From NCBI RefSeq assembly GCF_001673365.1, contig NZ_LZLS01000002.1:1-38790 (forward strand): DNA of 38,790 nucleotides, read 5' to 3'. The notes beneath the pieces are model-generated. The model made no database searches. It worked only from the letters and a program-made list of their open reading frames with translations, and was not told the DNA's origin. A program made the position numbers and the translations under genes. Each line of letters opens with the position of its first letter. Positions within the stretch are counted from its first letter, which is position 1. Below are positions 24,383-35,860 of the stretch, one piece after another. Source of the stretch: Mycobacterium asiaticum. Its GTDB lineage: Bacteria > Actinomycetota > Actinomycetes > Mycobacteriales > Mycobacteriaceae.

Positions 24383-24532
24383 ATGACCGCCCTGGCTTCG
24401 CCGGCCGAAAGACCCCCGATCATTCGAGCGGATTTCGACAACGAGTACGTGATGCTGCCGCAGGAAAGAATTGTTGCCGGGCGGAAAAATTGGGAGCCGA
24501 AACCGTGGATCACGCCCTGGCAGGCCAAATAG
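24383..24532 (+). CDS. Small protein downstream of the DinB-like gene
   Basis: A 49-residue frame begins two bases after the DinB-like stop, with AGAGGA six bases before its ATG. It starts MTALASPAERPPIIRADFDN and ends with a Trp/Pro-rich tail (KPWITPWQAK). I do not recognise a family. Codon use is ordinary for the genome. It could be a true small protein coupled to DinB, or the remnant of a longer gene. Confidence 0.5.
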   Translation: MTALASPAERPPIIRADFDNEYVMLPQERIVAGRKNWEPKPWITPWQAK

Positions 24533-24555
24533 GTCAGTTTCGCGGCTTTTCACCT

Positions 24556-24571
24556 AGTGAGCGGGCTCACT
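24556..24571. promoter_or_regulatory. Palindromic operator upstream of the ubiB-lipG-mmaA operon
   Basis: AGTGAGC-GG-GCTCACT is a perfect 16-base palindrome 52 bases before the UbiB-like start. The two-base centre is too small for an RNA hairpin loop, so a DNA-binding site, of the kind TetR/AcrR repressors use, is more likely than a terminator. A second palindrome, CCAAATTTGG, lies at about 24602-24611. Confidence 0.45.
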
Positions 24572-24623
24572 GAAATTCGGATCGAATTGGGAATCGACTG
24601 CCCAAATTTGGCAGACTGCAGAA

Positions 24624-25970
24624 ATGAGTTCCACTAAACACCGTGATGTGGCCAAGCTTGACCGCGTGCCGCTACCGGTCGAAGCGGCCCGGGTAGCCGT
24701 CACAGGTTGGCAGGTCACCCGTACCGCCGCTCGCGTGGTCACCCGACTGCCAGGCAAAGGGTCCTGGCAGCAGAAGATCATCAAGGAAGTTCCGCAGACG
24801 TTCGCCGACCTGGGTCCGACGTATGTGAAGTTCGGGCAGATCATCGCGTCGAGTCCCGGCGCGTTCGGCGAGTCGTTGTCCCGCGAATTCCGCAGCCTGC
24901 TCGACCGGGTGCCGCCGGCCGACACCAACGAGGTGCACAAGCTGTTCGTCGAGGAACTCGGCAACGAGCCGGCGAACCTGTTCGCCAGCTTCGAGGAGCA
25001 GCCGTTCGCCTCGGCGTCGATCGCGCAGGTGCATTACGCCACGCTGAAGACCGGCGAGGAGGTTGTCGTCAAGATCCAGCGGCCGGGTATCCGTCGCCGG
25101 GTCGCCGCGGACCTGCAGATTCTGCAGCGCTTTGCCCAGGCCGTCGAACTGGCGAAGTTGGGTCGCCGGTTGTCAGCACAGGACGTCGTCGCCGACTTTT
25201 CCGACAACCTGGCCGAGGAGTTGGATTTCCGTCTCGAGGCGCAGTCGATGGACGCGTGGGTTTCCCATCTGCACACCTCTGCGCTGGGCAAGAACATCCG
25301 GGTGCCGCAGGTGCACTGGAACTTCACCAGCGAGCGGGTATTGACGATGGAACGGGTGCATGGCATCCGCATCGATAACGTCGCCGCGATCCGCAAAGCC
25401 GGCTTCGACGGCACCGAACTCGTCAAAGCCCTGCTGTTCAGCGTGTTCGAGGGCGGGCTTCGGCACGGGCTGTTCCACGGCGACCTGCACGCGGGCAACC
25501 TTTACGTCGACGATCAAGGCCGGATTGTGTTCTTCGACTTCGGGATCATGGGTCGCATCGATCCGCGCACCCGCTGGCTGCTGCGTGAGCTGGTGTACGC
25601 GTTACTGGTCAAGAAGGATCACGCCGCGGCCGGCAAGATCGTGGTGCTGATGGGCGCGGTGGGGACCATGAAGCCAGAGGCAGAGGCCGCCAAGGACCTG
25701 GAGAAGTTCGCCACCCCGCTGACCATGCAATCGCTGGGCGACATGTCGTATGCCGACATCGGACGCCAGCTCTCGGCGCTGGCCGACGCCTATGATGTCA
25801 AGCTGCCACGCGAGTTGGTGCTGATCGGCAAGCAGTTCCTCTACGTGGAGCGGTACATGAAGCTGTTGGCCCCCAAGTGGCAGATGATGTCGGACCCGCA
25901 GCTCACCGGCTACTTCGCCAACTTTATGGTCGAGGTCAGCCGCGAGCATCAATCGGATGTAGAGGTTTAG
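24624..25970 (+). CDS. UbiB/ABC1-family atypical kinase (Rv0647c-like)
   Basis: Atypical protein-kinase-like ATPase of 448 residues, the family linked to isoprenoid-lipid (quinone) metabolism. The signature KxGQ motif is YVKFGQ (Lys69 to Gln72). The Ala-rich loop follows as ASASIAQVHYA, the catalytic-loop equivalent is HGDLHAGN (His285, Asp287), and the metal-binding DFG is at Asp305. A helical C-terminal region follows. The ATG lies after a palindromic possible operator. It heads the lipid operon: lipG begins nine bases after its stop, then mmaA1 to mmaA4. Its partner lipid is unknown, but the M. tuberculosis operon has the same order. Confidence 0.93.
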   Translation: MSSTKHRDVAKLDRVPLPVEAARVAVTGWQVTRTAARVVTRLPGKGSWQQKIIKEVPQTFADLGPTYVKFGQIIASSPGAFGESLSREFRSLLDRVPPADTNEVHKLFVEELGNEPANLFASFEEQPFASASIAQVHYATLKTGEEVVVKIQRPGIRRRVAADLQILQRFAQAVELAKLGRRLSAQDVVADFSDNLAEELDFRLEAQSMDAWVSHLHTSALGKNIRVPQVHWNFTSERVLTMERVHGIRIDNVAAIRKAGFDGTELVKALLFSVFEGGLRHGLFHGDLHAGNLYVDDQGRIVFFDFGIMGRIDPRTRWLLRELVYALLVKKDHAAAGKIVVLMGAVGTMKPEAEAAKDLEKFATPLTMQSLGDMSYADIGRQLSALADAYDVKLPRELVLIGKQFLYVERYMKLLAPKWQMMSDPQLTGYFANFMVEVSREHQSDVEV

Positions 25971-25978
25971 GTAAACAA

Positions 25979-27821
<1,843 letters not shown>

Positions 27822-27857
27822 CAGAACCCCGCTGACCTGCTAAGACGCGGTCGCGGT

Positions 27858-27887
27858 TTAGCGATGCACGCCCGCATCGGATAACAT
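27858..27887 (+). promoter_or_regulatory. Possible internal promoter before mmaA2
   Basis: TTAGCG (27858-27863), an 18-base spacer and TAACAT (27882-27887) resemble a sigma-A promoter in the 151-base gap before mmaA2. The -35 box is weak. It would allow mmaA2-mmaA4 expression separate from lipG-mmaA1. Confidence 0.4.
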
Positions 27888-27972
27888 GCCTTCCAGCATG
27901 CTACGGGGGATGCGAGAAATTCGGCATGCGATTGCGGGGCCTGCACGGCCCGGGAAGGCATACACCAACATC

Positions 27973-28836
27973 ATGGCTGAGAAGCTGAAGCCGCACTTTG
28001 ACGACGTGCAGGCGCACTACGACCTGTCCGATGATTTCTTCCGCCTGTTTTTGGATCCGACTCAGACTTACAGCTGCGCGTATTTCGAGCGCGACGATAT
28101 GACCTTGGAAGAGGCTCAGCTCGCCAAGATCGACCTGGCGCTGGGCAAGCTGGGCTTGCAGCCCGGCATGACGCTGCTGGACGTCGGCTGCGGTTGGGGC
28201 GCCACCATGCGTCGCGCGATCGAAAAGTACGACGTGAACGTCGTCGGCCTGACCTTGTCGAAGAACCAGGCCGCACACGTGCAACAGACCTTCGATGAGC
28301 TGGACACCCAGCGTCAACGGCGGGTGCTGCTGGAAGGCTGGGAGCAGTTCGACGAGCCCGTCGACCGCATTGTGTCGATCGGCGCGTTCGAGCACTTCGG
28401 TCACGACCGTTATGACGACTTCTTCACCCTGGCGCACAAGCTGCTGCCGGCCGACGGCGTGATGTTGCTACACACGATCACCGCGCTGACGGGTCCGCAG
28501 ATGATCGAACGCGGCATGCCGTTGACCTTCGAAATGGCCCGCTTCAGCAAATTCATCATGACCGAGATTTTCCCGGGCGGGCGGTTGCCGTCGATCGAGA
28601 AAGTCACCGACCACTCGGCGAAATTCGGGTTCAAGCTGACCCGCCGCCAGTCGCTACAACCGCACTATGCGAAGACCCTCGACCTGTGGGCCGAGGCTTT
28701 GCAGGCGCACAAAGCCGAAGCCATCGAAATCCAGTCCGAAGAGGTCTACCAGCGGTACATGAAGTACCTCACGGGTTGCGCCGACTCATTCCGGGTTGGC
28801 TACATCGACGTCAACCAGTTCACCCTGGAGAAATAA
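27973..28836 (+). CDS. mmaA2: Cyclopropane mycolic acid synthase MmaA2
   Basis: SAM-dependent cyclopropane synthase acting on double bonds of the meromycolate chain. The 287-residue protein carries [16 protein letters not shown], the active-site GAFEHFGHDRY segment and the ending GYIDVNQFTLEK, all close to M. tuberculosis MmaA2; CmaA1-type specificity cannot be excluded by eye. The nearest ribosome-like sequence (GGGAAGG) is about 14 bases upstream, rather far. It is second of four tandem paralogues; a promoter-like pair lies upstream. Confidence 0.9.
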   Translation: MAEKLKPHFDDVQAHYDLSDDFFRLFLDPTQTYSCAYFERDDMTLEEAQLAKIDLALGKLGLQPGMTLLDVGCGWGATMRRAIEKYDVNVVGLTLSKNQAAHVQQTFDELDTQRQRRVLLEGWEQFDEPVDRIVSIGAFEHFGHDRYDDFFTLAHKLLPADGVMLLHTITALTGPQMIERGMPLTFEMARFSKFIMTEIFPGGRLPSIEKVTDHSAKFGFKLTRRQSLQPHYAKTLDLWAEALQAHKAEAIEIQSEEVYQRYMKYLTGCADSFRVGYIDVNQFTLEK

Positions 28837-28979
28837 GCGACCAGAGTGACGCCTGTTAGGTCTTATTCGAAAAATGGCGGCACCACTGCTTTCAGATACG
28901 GAGGATGCACGCACGCGCGTGTAGGGTGCCGGGGGATGGTCCCCTCGTGGGGGGTGGGCCTGTCCCATCGGGAGGACGT

Positions 28980-29861
28980 ATGTCTAACAACCTAACGCGC
29001 GCCCGGACCAAGCGTGAGAACAACGACGACGTTCAGGCGCACTACGACATCTCCAACGAGTTCTTCGAGCTGTTCACCGATCCGACTCGGACCTACAGCT
29101 GTGCTTACTTCGAACGCGACACGATGACCCTGCAAGAGGCCCAGATCGCCAAGCTGGACCTCGCGCTGGGCAAACTTGGGCTCGAGCCTGGCATGACACT
29201 GCTCGATGTCGGCTGCGGTTGGGGTTCGACGATGAAACGCGCCCTGGAGAAATACGACGTCAACGTCGTCGGCGTCACGTTGTCCAAGAACCAGCACTCC
29301 TACTGCGAACGACTGCTGGACCAGGTGGACACAAACCGCTCGTACCGGGTCCTGCTGAGCGACTGGAGCGATTTCAGCGGCGAAGTGGACCGCATCATCA
29401 CCATCGAAGCGTTGGAACACTTCGGCTTCCATCGCTACGACGAGTTCTTCAAATTCGTTTACAACGCGCTGCCCGCCGATGGCGTCATGCTGTTGCACTC
29501 AATCACTGGTCTGACCGGAGGGCAGATTGTCGAGCGCGGCATGCCGGTTACCTTCGAGATGGCGCGATTCATCAAGTTCATCGTGACCGAGATCTTCCCC
29601 GGCGGCCGGTTGCCGTCAATCGAGAAGGTCAACGACCACGCGACCAGGGCCGGCTTCACCGTGTCCCATGTCGAATCTCTGCAACTGCACTTCGCCAGAA
29701 CCCTTGATCTGTGGGCCGAAGCCCTCTCGGCCCATAAGGACGAGGCCATCGAGATCCAGTCTGAAGAGATCTATGAGCGGTATATGAAGTACCTGACGGG
29801 CAGCGCCGAGTCCTTCCGGATCGGGTACATCGACTGTAACCACTTCACGCTGCAGAAGTAG
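28980..29861 (+). CDS. mmaA3: Methoxy mycolic acid synthase MmaA3
   Basis: SAM-dependent methyltransferase that in M. tuberculosis O-methylates the hydroxymycolate made by MmaA4, giving methoxymycolates. The 293-residue protein has the MmaA3 length and features: a polar N-terminal extension (MSNNLTRARTKRENN), [31 protein letters not shown] and the ending GYIDCNHFTLQK. GGGAGG lies about four bases before the ATG, the best ribosome site of the cluster. An intact copy suggests the strain can make methoxymycolates, unlike strains with a defective mmaA3. Confidence 0.92.
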   Translation: MSNNLTRARTKRENNDDVQAHYDISNEFFELFTDPTRTYSCAYFERDTMTLQEAQIAKLDLALGKLGLEPGMTLLDVGCGWGSTMKRALEKYDVNVVGVTLSKNQHSYCERLLDQVDTNRSYRVLLSDWSDFSGEVDRIITIEALEHFGFHRYDEFFKFVYNALPADGVMLLHSITGLTGGQIVERGMPVTFEMARFIKFIVTEIFPGGRLPSIEKVNDHATRAGFTVSHVESLQLHFARTLDLWAEALSAHKDEAIEIQSEEIYERYMKYLTGSAESFRIGYIDCNHFTLQK

Positions 29862-29994
29862 GGTTCAATGGCCGAGCGCAGGTTGCCAGGCCGGTCAGCC
29901 GGCCCCGCCAGATCGGGTAAGGTTGCACGTCAGACACCTAGGAGCCGCACGCGCGACGAGGTAGCGGCACATCATCCAGGAGAACACCACAGCA

Positions 29995-30888
29995 ATGGCC
30001 GATAATCCGACCGATGCCCTGACCAAGCCAAGACAGTTCGAGGAAATCCAGGCGCACTACGACGTTTCCGACGACTTCTTCGCCCTGTTCCAGGACCCGA
30101 CTCGCACCTACAGCTGCGCTTACTTCGAGCCGCCGGAGATTTCCCTCGAGGAAGCCCAGATCGCCAAAGTCGACCTGAACCTGGACCAGTTGGACCTCAA
30201 GCCCGGGATGACGCTGCTGGACATCGGGTGCGGCTGGGGTACCACAATGAAGCGTGCCGTCGAGAAGTACGACGTCAACGTCATCGGTCTGACTCTGTCC
30301 AAAAACCAGCATGCCCGTTCGCAGCAAGTGTTGGACTCAATCGACACCAACCGCTCCCGCCGGGTACTGCTACACGGCTGGGAGGACTTCAACGAACCGG
30401 TCGACCGCATTGTGTCCATCGAGGCCTTCGAGCACTTCGGGCACGAGAACTACGACGACTTCTTCAAGCGGTGTTTTGACATCATGCCCGAGGACGGCCG
30501 GATGACCGTCCAGAGCAGCGTCAGCTACCACCCGTACGACATGGCGGCCCGCGGCAAGAAGATCACCTTCGAGACGGTGCGGTTCATCAAGTTCATCGTC
30601 ACCGAGATCTTCCCGGGTGGCCGACTACCGTCGACCGGGATGATGATCGAGCACGGCGAGAAGGCGGGATTTGTTGTCCCCGAACCGCTTTCGTTGCGCC
30701 CGCACTACATCAAGACGCTGCACATCTGGGGTGACACCCTGGAATCCAACCGGGAAAAGGCCATCGAGGTGACCTCTGAAGAGGTCTACCAGCGGTACAT
30801 GAAGTACCTGCGCGGCTGTGAGCACTACTTCGACGACGAGATGCTCGACGTCAGCCTGGTGACCTACCTCAAGCCCGGCGCCGCCTAA
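29995..30888 (+). CDS. mmaA4: Hydroxymycolate synthase MmaA4 (Hma)
   Basis: SAM-dependent enzyme that makes the hydroxylated intermediate common to keto- and methoxymycolates. The 297-residue protein contains the MmaA4-specific [53 protein letters not shown], the distinctive [16 protein letters not shown] and the C-terminal [15 protein letters not shown] is about 11 bases before the ATG. A -10-like TAAGGT (29918-29923) without a clear -35 lies in the leader. It is last of the four paralogues; downstream, instead of rplA as in M. tuberculosis, comes the YCII/ECF42 pair. Confidence 0.96.
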   Translation: MADNPTDALTKPRQFEEIQAHYDVSDDFFALFQDPTRTYSCAYFEPPEISLEEAQIAKVDLNLDQLDLKPGMTLLDIGCGWGTTMKRAVEKYDVNVIGLTLSKNQHARSQQVLDSIDTNRSRRVLLHGWEDFNEPVDRIVSIEAFEHFGHENYDDFFKRCFDIMPEDGRMTVQSSVSYHPYDMAARGKKITFETVRFIKFIVTEIFPGGRLPSTGMMIEHGEKAGFVVPEPLSLRPHYIKTLHIWGDTLESNREKAIEVTSEEVYQRYMKYLRGCEHYFDDEMLDVSLVTYLKPGAA

Positions 30889-30900
30889 TTTAGCGGTAAC

Positions 30901-30928
30901 TGTCGGATTGGCGGGGCCGGTATTCGTC
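30901..30928 (+). promoter_or_regulatory. Probable ECF42-type promoter
   Basis: TGTCGGA (30901-30907) and CGTC (30925-30928), separated by 17 bases, resemble the TGTCGA -35 and CGA/TC -10 elements reported for ECF42 sigma factors in Streptomyces. The site starts 13 bases after mmaA4 and precedes the YCII gene by 55 bases, as expected for autoregulation by the downstream sigma factor. Confidence 0.6.
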
Positions 30929-30983
30929 GTAAAGGTAGAGAGTGGGACACAAGGGTTCCGCTCCCCACCGGAGGTCACGACAG

Positions 30984-31676
30984 ATGCAATACCTCGCTTT
31001 GTTGATCAGCGAAGAAAGAAACCTCACGCCCGACGAGCGTGGCGCCACGAAGGCGGCATTTCAGGGCTTTCACGCGAAGGCCGCTTCGGCGATCCGTGCC
31101 GGCGATGCGCTCACCCCCACCTCGACCGGGATGGTCATCACCGGCGGTCCTGATGCTCCCGTCGTCACCGACGGCCCATTCGCCGAAGCCGCCGAGGTGG
31201 CCTGCGGTTACTACGTGTTGGAGGCGGAGAACCTGGACGATGCCCTGGAGTTGGCGCGGGACATCCCGGCCGCCGCCTTCGGCGCCGTGGAGGTGTGGCC
31301 GATGTTCGGCACCTTCGAGTGCCGCCGTCCGTCCGGCACCCATTGGCTGGCACTACTGCTCGAACCGCCGTCGAACGCGGTGCCGCCCGGCACGCCGGAA
31401 TGGCAGGCCATGGCGGCGCCGCATGGCGAATTCGCGGCCGCGGCCGGCGAGCGCGTCATAGGTGGGGCGGCGCTGCACGAACCGTCCACCGCAACCACGG
31501 TGCGGGTGCGCGACAGCGGGGTCCTGATCACCGATGGCCCCTATGTGGAAGGTGCCGAGGTGGCCAATGGCTTCTACGTGCTCACCGGCAACCGCGACGA
31601 GGCCGCCAAAGTAGCCGCCATGATTCCCGCTTCTAAGGTCGAACTTCGACAGCTCGCGGGGGCGTCGGGACTGTAG
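30984..31676 (+). CDS. Tandem YCII/DGPF-domain protein
   Basis: A 230-residue protein built of two YCII-related (DGPF) domains. The first carries VTDGPFAEAAEVACGYYVLE around residues 60-80; the second carries ITDGPYVEGAEVANGFYVL. Each domain is a ferredoxin-like fold; the biochemical role of DGPF proteins is unknown. They are the usual genomic partners and targets of ECF42 sigma factors. GGAGGT lies eight bases before the ATG, and the sigma gene starts seven bases after the stop. The fusion of two domains in one chain is notable, since many loci carry separate DGPF genes. Confidence 0.9.
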   Translation: MQYLALLISEERNLTPDERGATKAAFQGFHAKAASAIRAGDALTPTSTGMVITGGPDAPVVTDGPFAEAAEVACGYYVLEAENLDDALELARDIPAAAFGAVEVWPMFGTFECRRPSGTHWLALLLEPPSNAVPPGTPEWQAMAAPHGEFAAAAGERVIGGAALHEPSTATTVRVRDSGVLITDGPYVEGAEVANGFYVLTGNRDEAAKVAAMIPASKVELRQLAGASGL

Positions 31677-31683
31677 CCGCCGA

Positions 31684-32907
31684 ATGACCAGCCTGGCCGG
31701 CGTCTTCCGCCGGGAATGGGGACCAGCCGTCGCCGCGCTCGCCCGGTGGTCTGGTGATCTCACCGTCGCGGAAGACGCCGTCCAGGAAGCCTGCGCCGAG
31801 GCGCTGCGCGTCTGGCCCCGGGACGGGGTGCCGGACAGTCCCGGCGGCTGGCTCATCACGGTTGGCCGCAACCGAGCCCGGGATCGGCTCCGGCGCGAAT
31901 CCGTCCGTCCCCGAAAGGAATTGGCGGCCGTGTTGGACGACATCCGGGCCCGCACCGACAATTGTGACCCGCAGCCGGTGCGCGATGACGAACTGCGAAT
32001 GATGTTCACCTGCGCCCATCCGGCGCTGGACCGACAGTCGCAACTGGCGCTCACGTTGCGGTTGGTGAGCGGGCTGACGGTCGCCGAGATAGCCCGCGCC
32101 CTGCTGCAGTCGGAGACGGCCGTCGGACAGCGAATTACGCGGGCCAAGAACAAGATCCGGCACGCAAACATTCCACTTCGGGTGCCGCCCGCGGAGCTGC
32201 TGGCCGAACGCACTCCACACGTGCTCAGCTGCATCTACTCGGTGTTCACCGAGGACTACTGGTCCACGGCCGGTCCGTCGGCCATCCGTGACGAACTGTG
32301 CGATGAGGGGGTGCGGCTTGCCGAAGAGTTGTGCGCTCTGATGCCGACGCAGGAGGCCAAGGAGGCGCATGCCTTGGCAGCCCTTGTCCTGCTTCATGAT
32401 TCGCGACGTTCCGCCCGGGTGAACGCCGCCGGCGCGCTGGTGCCGCTTGAGGAGCAGGACCGGCGGCGATGGGACCGGAGTCGGATTACCCGCGGCTTGG
32501 AACGGCTGCGCCAGGCGCAGGGGTCGAGCGGCGCTTATCTGCCGCAGGCGGTGATCGCCGCGCTGCACGCCACGGCGCCGTCCTGGGAGCAGACCGATTG
32601 GGCAACCATCTGCGCGGCCTACGATCGGCTGCTGCGGTTGACCGACTCACCGGTGGTGCTGGCCAACCGCGCGCTGGCCGTCGGTTTCCGCGACGGCTCC
32701 GAGGCGGGTCTGGCCGCGCTGGAGAAAGTGGCCCACGATCCACGGCTGGCCCGGTCGAACCTGGTTGCCTCGGTGCGCGCCGATCTGTTGCGACGCGCCG
32801 GACGACCGGCCGATGCCGTGGTCTGGTACCGAACAGCGTTGGAGGCCAACGGTTCCGAGCCGGGCCGCGAGTTCTTACGGCGGCGCATCACCGAGTGCGG
32901 CGGGTAG
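31684..32907 (+). CDS. ECF42-type RNA polymerase sigma factor
   Basis: Extracytoplasmic-function sigma factor of 407 residues. Region 2 (about 10-75) includes EDAVQEACAEALRVWP and GWLITVGRNRARDRLRR. Region 4 (about 110-165) has the helix-turn-helix LTVAEIARALLQSETAVGQR. The final 220 residues form the large helical, TPR-like extension (DUF6596-type) that marks ECF42 and replaces a classical anti-sigma factor. It is coupled to the upstream YCII gene and preceded by a matching promoter. The cassette sits between mmaA4 and rplA, absent from that site in M. tuberculosis, and ends convergent with rplA. Its activating signal is unknown. Confidence 0.92.
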   Translation: MTSLAGVFRREWGPAVAALARWSGDLTVAEDAVQEACAEALRVWPRDGVPDSPGGWLITVGRNRARDRLRRESVRPRKELAAVLDDIRARTDNCDPQPVRDDELRMMFTCAHPALDRQSQLALTLRLVSGLTVAEIARALLQSETAVGQRITRAKNKIRHANIPLRVPPAELLAERTPHVLSCIYSVFTEDYWSTAGPSAIRDELCDEGVRLAEELCALMPTQEAKEAHALAALVLLHDSRRSARVNAAGALVPLEEQDRRRWDRSRITRGLERLRQAQGSSGAYLPQAVIAALHATAPSWEQTDWATICAAYDRLLRLTDSPVVLANRALAVGFRDGSEAGLAALEKVAHDPRLARSNLVASVRADLLRRAGRPADAVVWYRTALEANGSEPGREFLRRRITECGG

Positions 32908-32946
32908 TTCTGGGCTCGCCTGAACCCTCCCCCGGATCCCCCTCGC

Positions 32947-33002
32947 CGAAAGTGAATTTCACGACGCGACACGCCGCTGGAACGTCGCGGGATTCACTCT
33001 CG
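32947..33002. repeat. Large imperfect palindrome, possible dispersed intergenic repeat
   Basis: Arms CGAAAGTGAATTTCACGACG and CGTCGCGGGATTCACTCTCG are inverted copies matching at 16 of 20 positions around a 16-base centre. It lies after the sigma-factor gene in non-coding DNA. The look is that of a small non-coding repeat element common to mycobacterial intergenic regions, but copy number cannot be judged here. Confidence 0.5.
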
Positions 33003-33024
33003 TCGACCGGGAGCGGCGGCCTCA

Positions 33025-33054
33025 GACGCCGCTCACTCGCGGGTGAGCGGCGTC
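33025..33054. terminator. Hairpin between sigma factor and rplA
   Basis: A perfect 12-bp stem GACGCCGCTCAC / GTGAGCGGCGTC closes a six-base loop between two convergent genes, seven bases after the rplA stop. There is no T-run, as is common for actinobacterial terminators. Confidence 0.7.
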
Positions 33055-33060
33055 AGCCGC

Positions 33061-33774
33061 TTACTCCGCCTCGGCGGTGAAGTTGCGGGTGATCGACGGG
33101 TCCACGGGGATGCCCGGTCCGGTCGTCGTCGACACGACGACCTTCTTCAGGTAACGGCCCTTGGACGACGACGGCTTGTGCCGCAGCACCTCGTCCAGCG
33201 CGGCGCCATAGTTCTCGGCGAGCTTCGCCTCGTCGAATGACGCTTTGCCGATCACGAAGTGCAGGTTGGCCTGCTTGTCGACGCGGAAGTTGATCTTGCC
33301 GCCCTTGATGTCGGCAACAGCCTTGGCGACATCGGGGGTCACGGTGCCGGTCTTGGGGTTCGGCATCAGGCCACGCGGCCCGAGCACCCGGGCGATACGA
33401 CCCACCTTGGCCATCTGGTCGGGCGTCGCGATCGCGGCATCGAAGTCCAGGAACCCGCCCTGGATCTTCTCGATCAGATCGTCGCTGCCGACCACGTCGG
33501 CGCCTGCTGCGACGGCGGCATCGGCCTTCTCACCAACCGCGAACACCGCAACGCGGGCGGTCTTACCGGTTCCGTGCGGCAGGTTCACCGTGCCGCGGAC
33601 CATCTGGTCTGCCTTGCGCGGGTCGACGCCGAGCCGGATAGCCACCTCGACGGTCGCATCCTGCTTGGTCGACGACGTCTCCTTGGCCAGCCGCGCGGCC
33701 TGCAGCGGGGTGTAGAGGTTGTTGCGGTCCACCTTCTCGGCGGCGGCGCGGTATGCCTTGCTGGTCTTGCTCAT
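33061..33774 (-). CDS. rplA: 50S ribosomal protein L1
   Basis: Protein of the L1 stalk, which helps release tRNA from the E site; it can also repress its own operon by binding mRNA. The 237-residue protein begins [19 protein letters not shown] and contains [21 protein letters not shown], the [15 protein letters not shown] signature and [14 protein letters not shown] RNA-binding residues. The upstream reading to 34020 is rejected because L1 starts at the conserved MSK. It follows rplK by 73 bases as in most bacteria. Confidence 0.99.
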   Translation of the reverse strand: MSKTSKAYRAAAEKVDRNNLYTPLQAARLAKETSSTKQDATVEVAIRLGVDPRKADQMVRGTVNLPHGTGKTARVAVFAVGEKADAAVAAGADVVGSDDLIEKIQGGFLDFDAAIATPDQMAKVGRIARVLGPRGLMPNPKTGTVTPDVAKAVADIKGGKINFRVDKQANLHFVIGKASFDEAKLAENYGAALDEVLRHKPSSSKGRYLKKVVVSTTTGPGIPVDPSITRNFTAEAE

Positions 33775-33847
33775 TGGATATCCAATCTGTGTTGGGTCGT
33801 GGTCGGCGGGCCGGAGCTGGCCCTCCCACGCGTTCTGATGTGTCGAA

Positions 33848-34279
33848 CTATTCGACCGTGATGCCCATCGACCGGGCGGTCCCGGCGATGATCTTGGCGG
33901 CGGCGTCGATGTCGTTGGCGTTGAGATCGGTCTTCTTGGTCTCGGCGATCTCGCGAACCTGGTCCCAGGTGACCTTGGCGACCTTGGTCTTGTGCGGTTC
34001 CGCGGAGCCCTTCTGCACACCCGCGGCTTTGAGCAGCAGCTTGGCCGCCGGCGGCGTCTTCAATGCGAAGGTGAAGCTGCGGTCCTCGTAGACCGTGATC
34101 TCCACTGGGATGACGTTGCCGCGCTGGTTCTCTGTCGCGGCGTTGTACGCCTTGCAGAACTCCATGATGTTGACGCCGTGCTGGCCGAGCGCGGGGCCGA
34201 CGGGCGGCGCAGGGTTAGCCTGCCCCGCCGTGATCTGGAGCTTGATCAGCCCGGTGACTTTCTTCTTCTTCGGGGCCAT
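33848..34279 (-). CDS. rplK: 50S ribosomal protein L11
   Basis: Protein of the GTPase-associated centre, binding 23S rRNA and needed for factor function and stringent response sensing. The 143-residue protein starts [16 protein letters not shown] and has the family signature [20 protein letters not shown] and the C-terminal [23 protein letters not shown] lies about 12 bases before the ATG. It lies between nusG and rplA. Confidence 0.99.
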   Translation of the reverse strand: MAPKKKKVTGLIKLQITAGQANPAPPVGPALGQHGVNIMEFCKAYNAATENQRGNVIPVEITVYEDRSFTFALKTPPAAKLLLKAAGVQKGSAEPHKTKVAKVTWDQVREIAETKKTDLNANDIDAAAKIIAGTARSMGITVE

Positions 34280-34338
34280 GGGATGTCGATGTTCCTTCCT
34301 GGTTTTGCTTAGTTCAGAGCCCACCCAAGGCGGCGGGG

Positions 34339-35079
<741 letters not shown>

Positions 35080-35095
35080 CTATAGCTCTGAAGTC

Positions 35096-35557
35096 TCAGC
35101 CGAACACCATCAGCACGAGCTTGCTCAAACCCAAGTCCGCACCGGCCACCAGCGCCACCATGAAGGCCAAGAACGCCAGCACCACGGACGTGTAGGTAAG
35201 CATCTGCTTGCGGTTGGGCCAGATCACCTTCCGCATCTCGGCTACAACCTGCTTGATGTAGTTGTAGACGAACATCAACGGGTTGGCCGAACTCGACGCT
35301 CCCGCCTTCTTCGGCTTCTTCGGCTTGGCTTTCGGTGTGGACTTGGTCTTTGCGGTGTCCTTGGCCGCATCTTTTTTGGCCGGCTGCTTCTTGGTGAGCA
35401 CGACCTCGGTCGAGTCGTCGTCGTCCTCTTCCGGTGCCTCTACGGCGCGCGCCCGGGTCCGTTTGCCCGTGGGCCGCTGTGGCCGCGCCACGGCTTTGGT
35501 CACTACAGCACTGCCGTCGCCTGCGGCGTCGTCGGCAGCGTCGCCTTCGTCGCTCAC
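35096..35557 (-). CDS. secE: Preprotein translocase subunit SecE
   Basis: Essential membrane subunit of the SecYEG channel. The 153-residue protein has a long cytoplasmic N-terminus that is acidic, then Lys/Ala/Pro-rich, typical of actinobacteria. The amphipathic helix with [14 protein letters not shown] is followed by one transmembrane segment near residues 120-150. AAAGGAG precedes the GTG start. It is the first protein gene after trpT and is followed by nusG, the classic secE-nusG-rplKA order. Confidence 0.97.
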   Translation of the reverse strand: MSDEGDAADDAAGDGSAVVTKAVARPQRPTGKRTRARAVEAPEEDDDDSTEVVLTKKQPAKKDAAKDTAKTKSTPKAKPKKPKKAGASSSANPLMFVYNYIKQVVAEMRKVIWPNRKQMLTYTSVVLAFLAFMVALVAGADLGLSKLVLMVFG

Positions 35558-35597
35558 CGCATGCTCCTTTGTTCGCTAGCTTTCGCGCCTATTTCAA

Positions 35598-35611
35598 GAG
35601 CCTTTCGGCTC
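35598..35611 (-). other. Small GNRA hairpin in the trpT-secE spacer
   Basis: GAGCC-GAAA-GGCTC forms a five-pair stem with a GAAA tetraloop, followed by TTGAAAT on the transcribed strand. It could be a weak terminator after trpT or a leader structure for secE. Confidence 0.35.
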
Positions 35612-35664
35612 CCGGCCACTCTTACAGTGTCCACCATGGCACGATACCGATGACTCACCGTCAG

Positions 35665-35737
<73 letters not shown>

Positions 35738-35860
35738 ATTTCCAGGGCTTACATGACTCGCGCGCCCCCCGTTCGGCAATCGCGAACCGACCGGACAGCG
35801 CGCTTGTAATGGGAAAACCCCGACGAACGAGTGTACATCCACGTGGGAGCCAGATACTAA

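Noticed and set aside
29889..29904. GGCCGG-TCAG-CCGGCC hairpin after mmaA3
   Set aside because: Only six pairs and no T-run, within an operon-like series; too weak to call a terminator.
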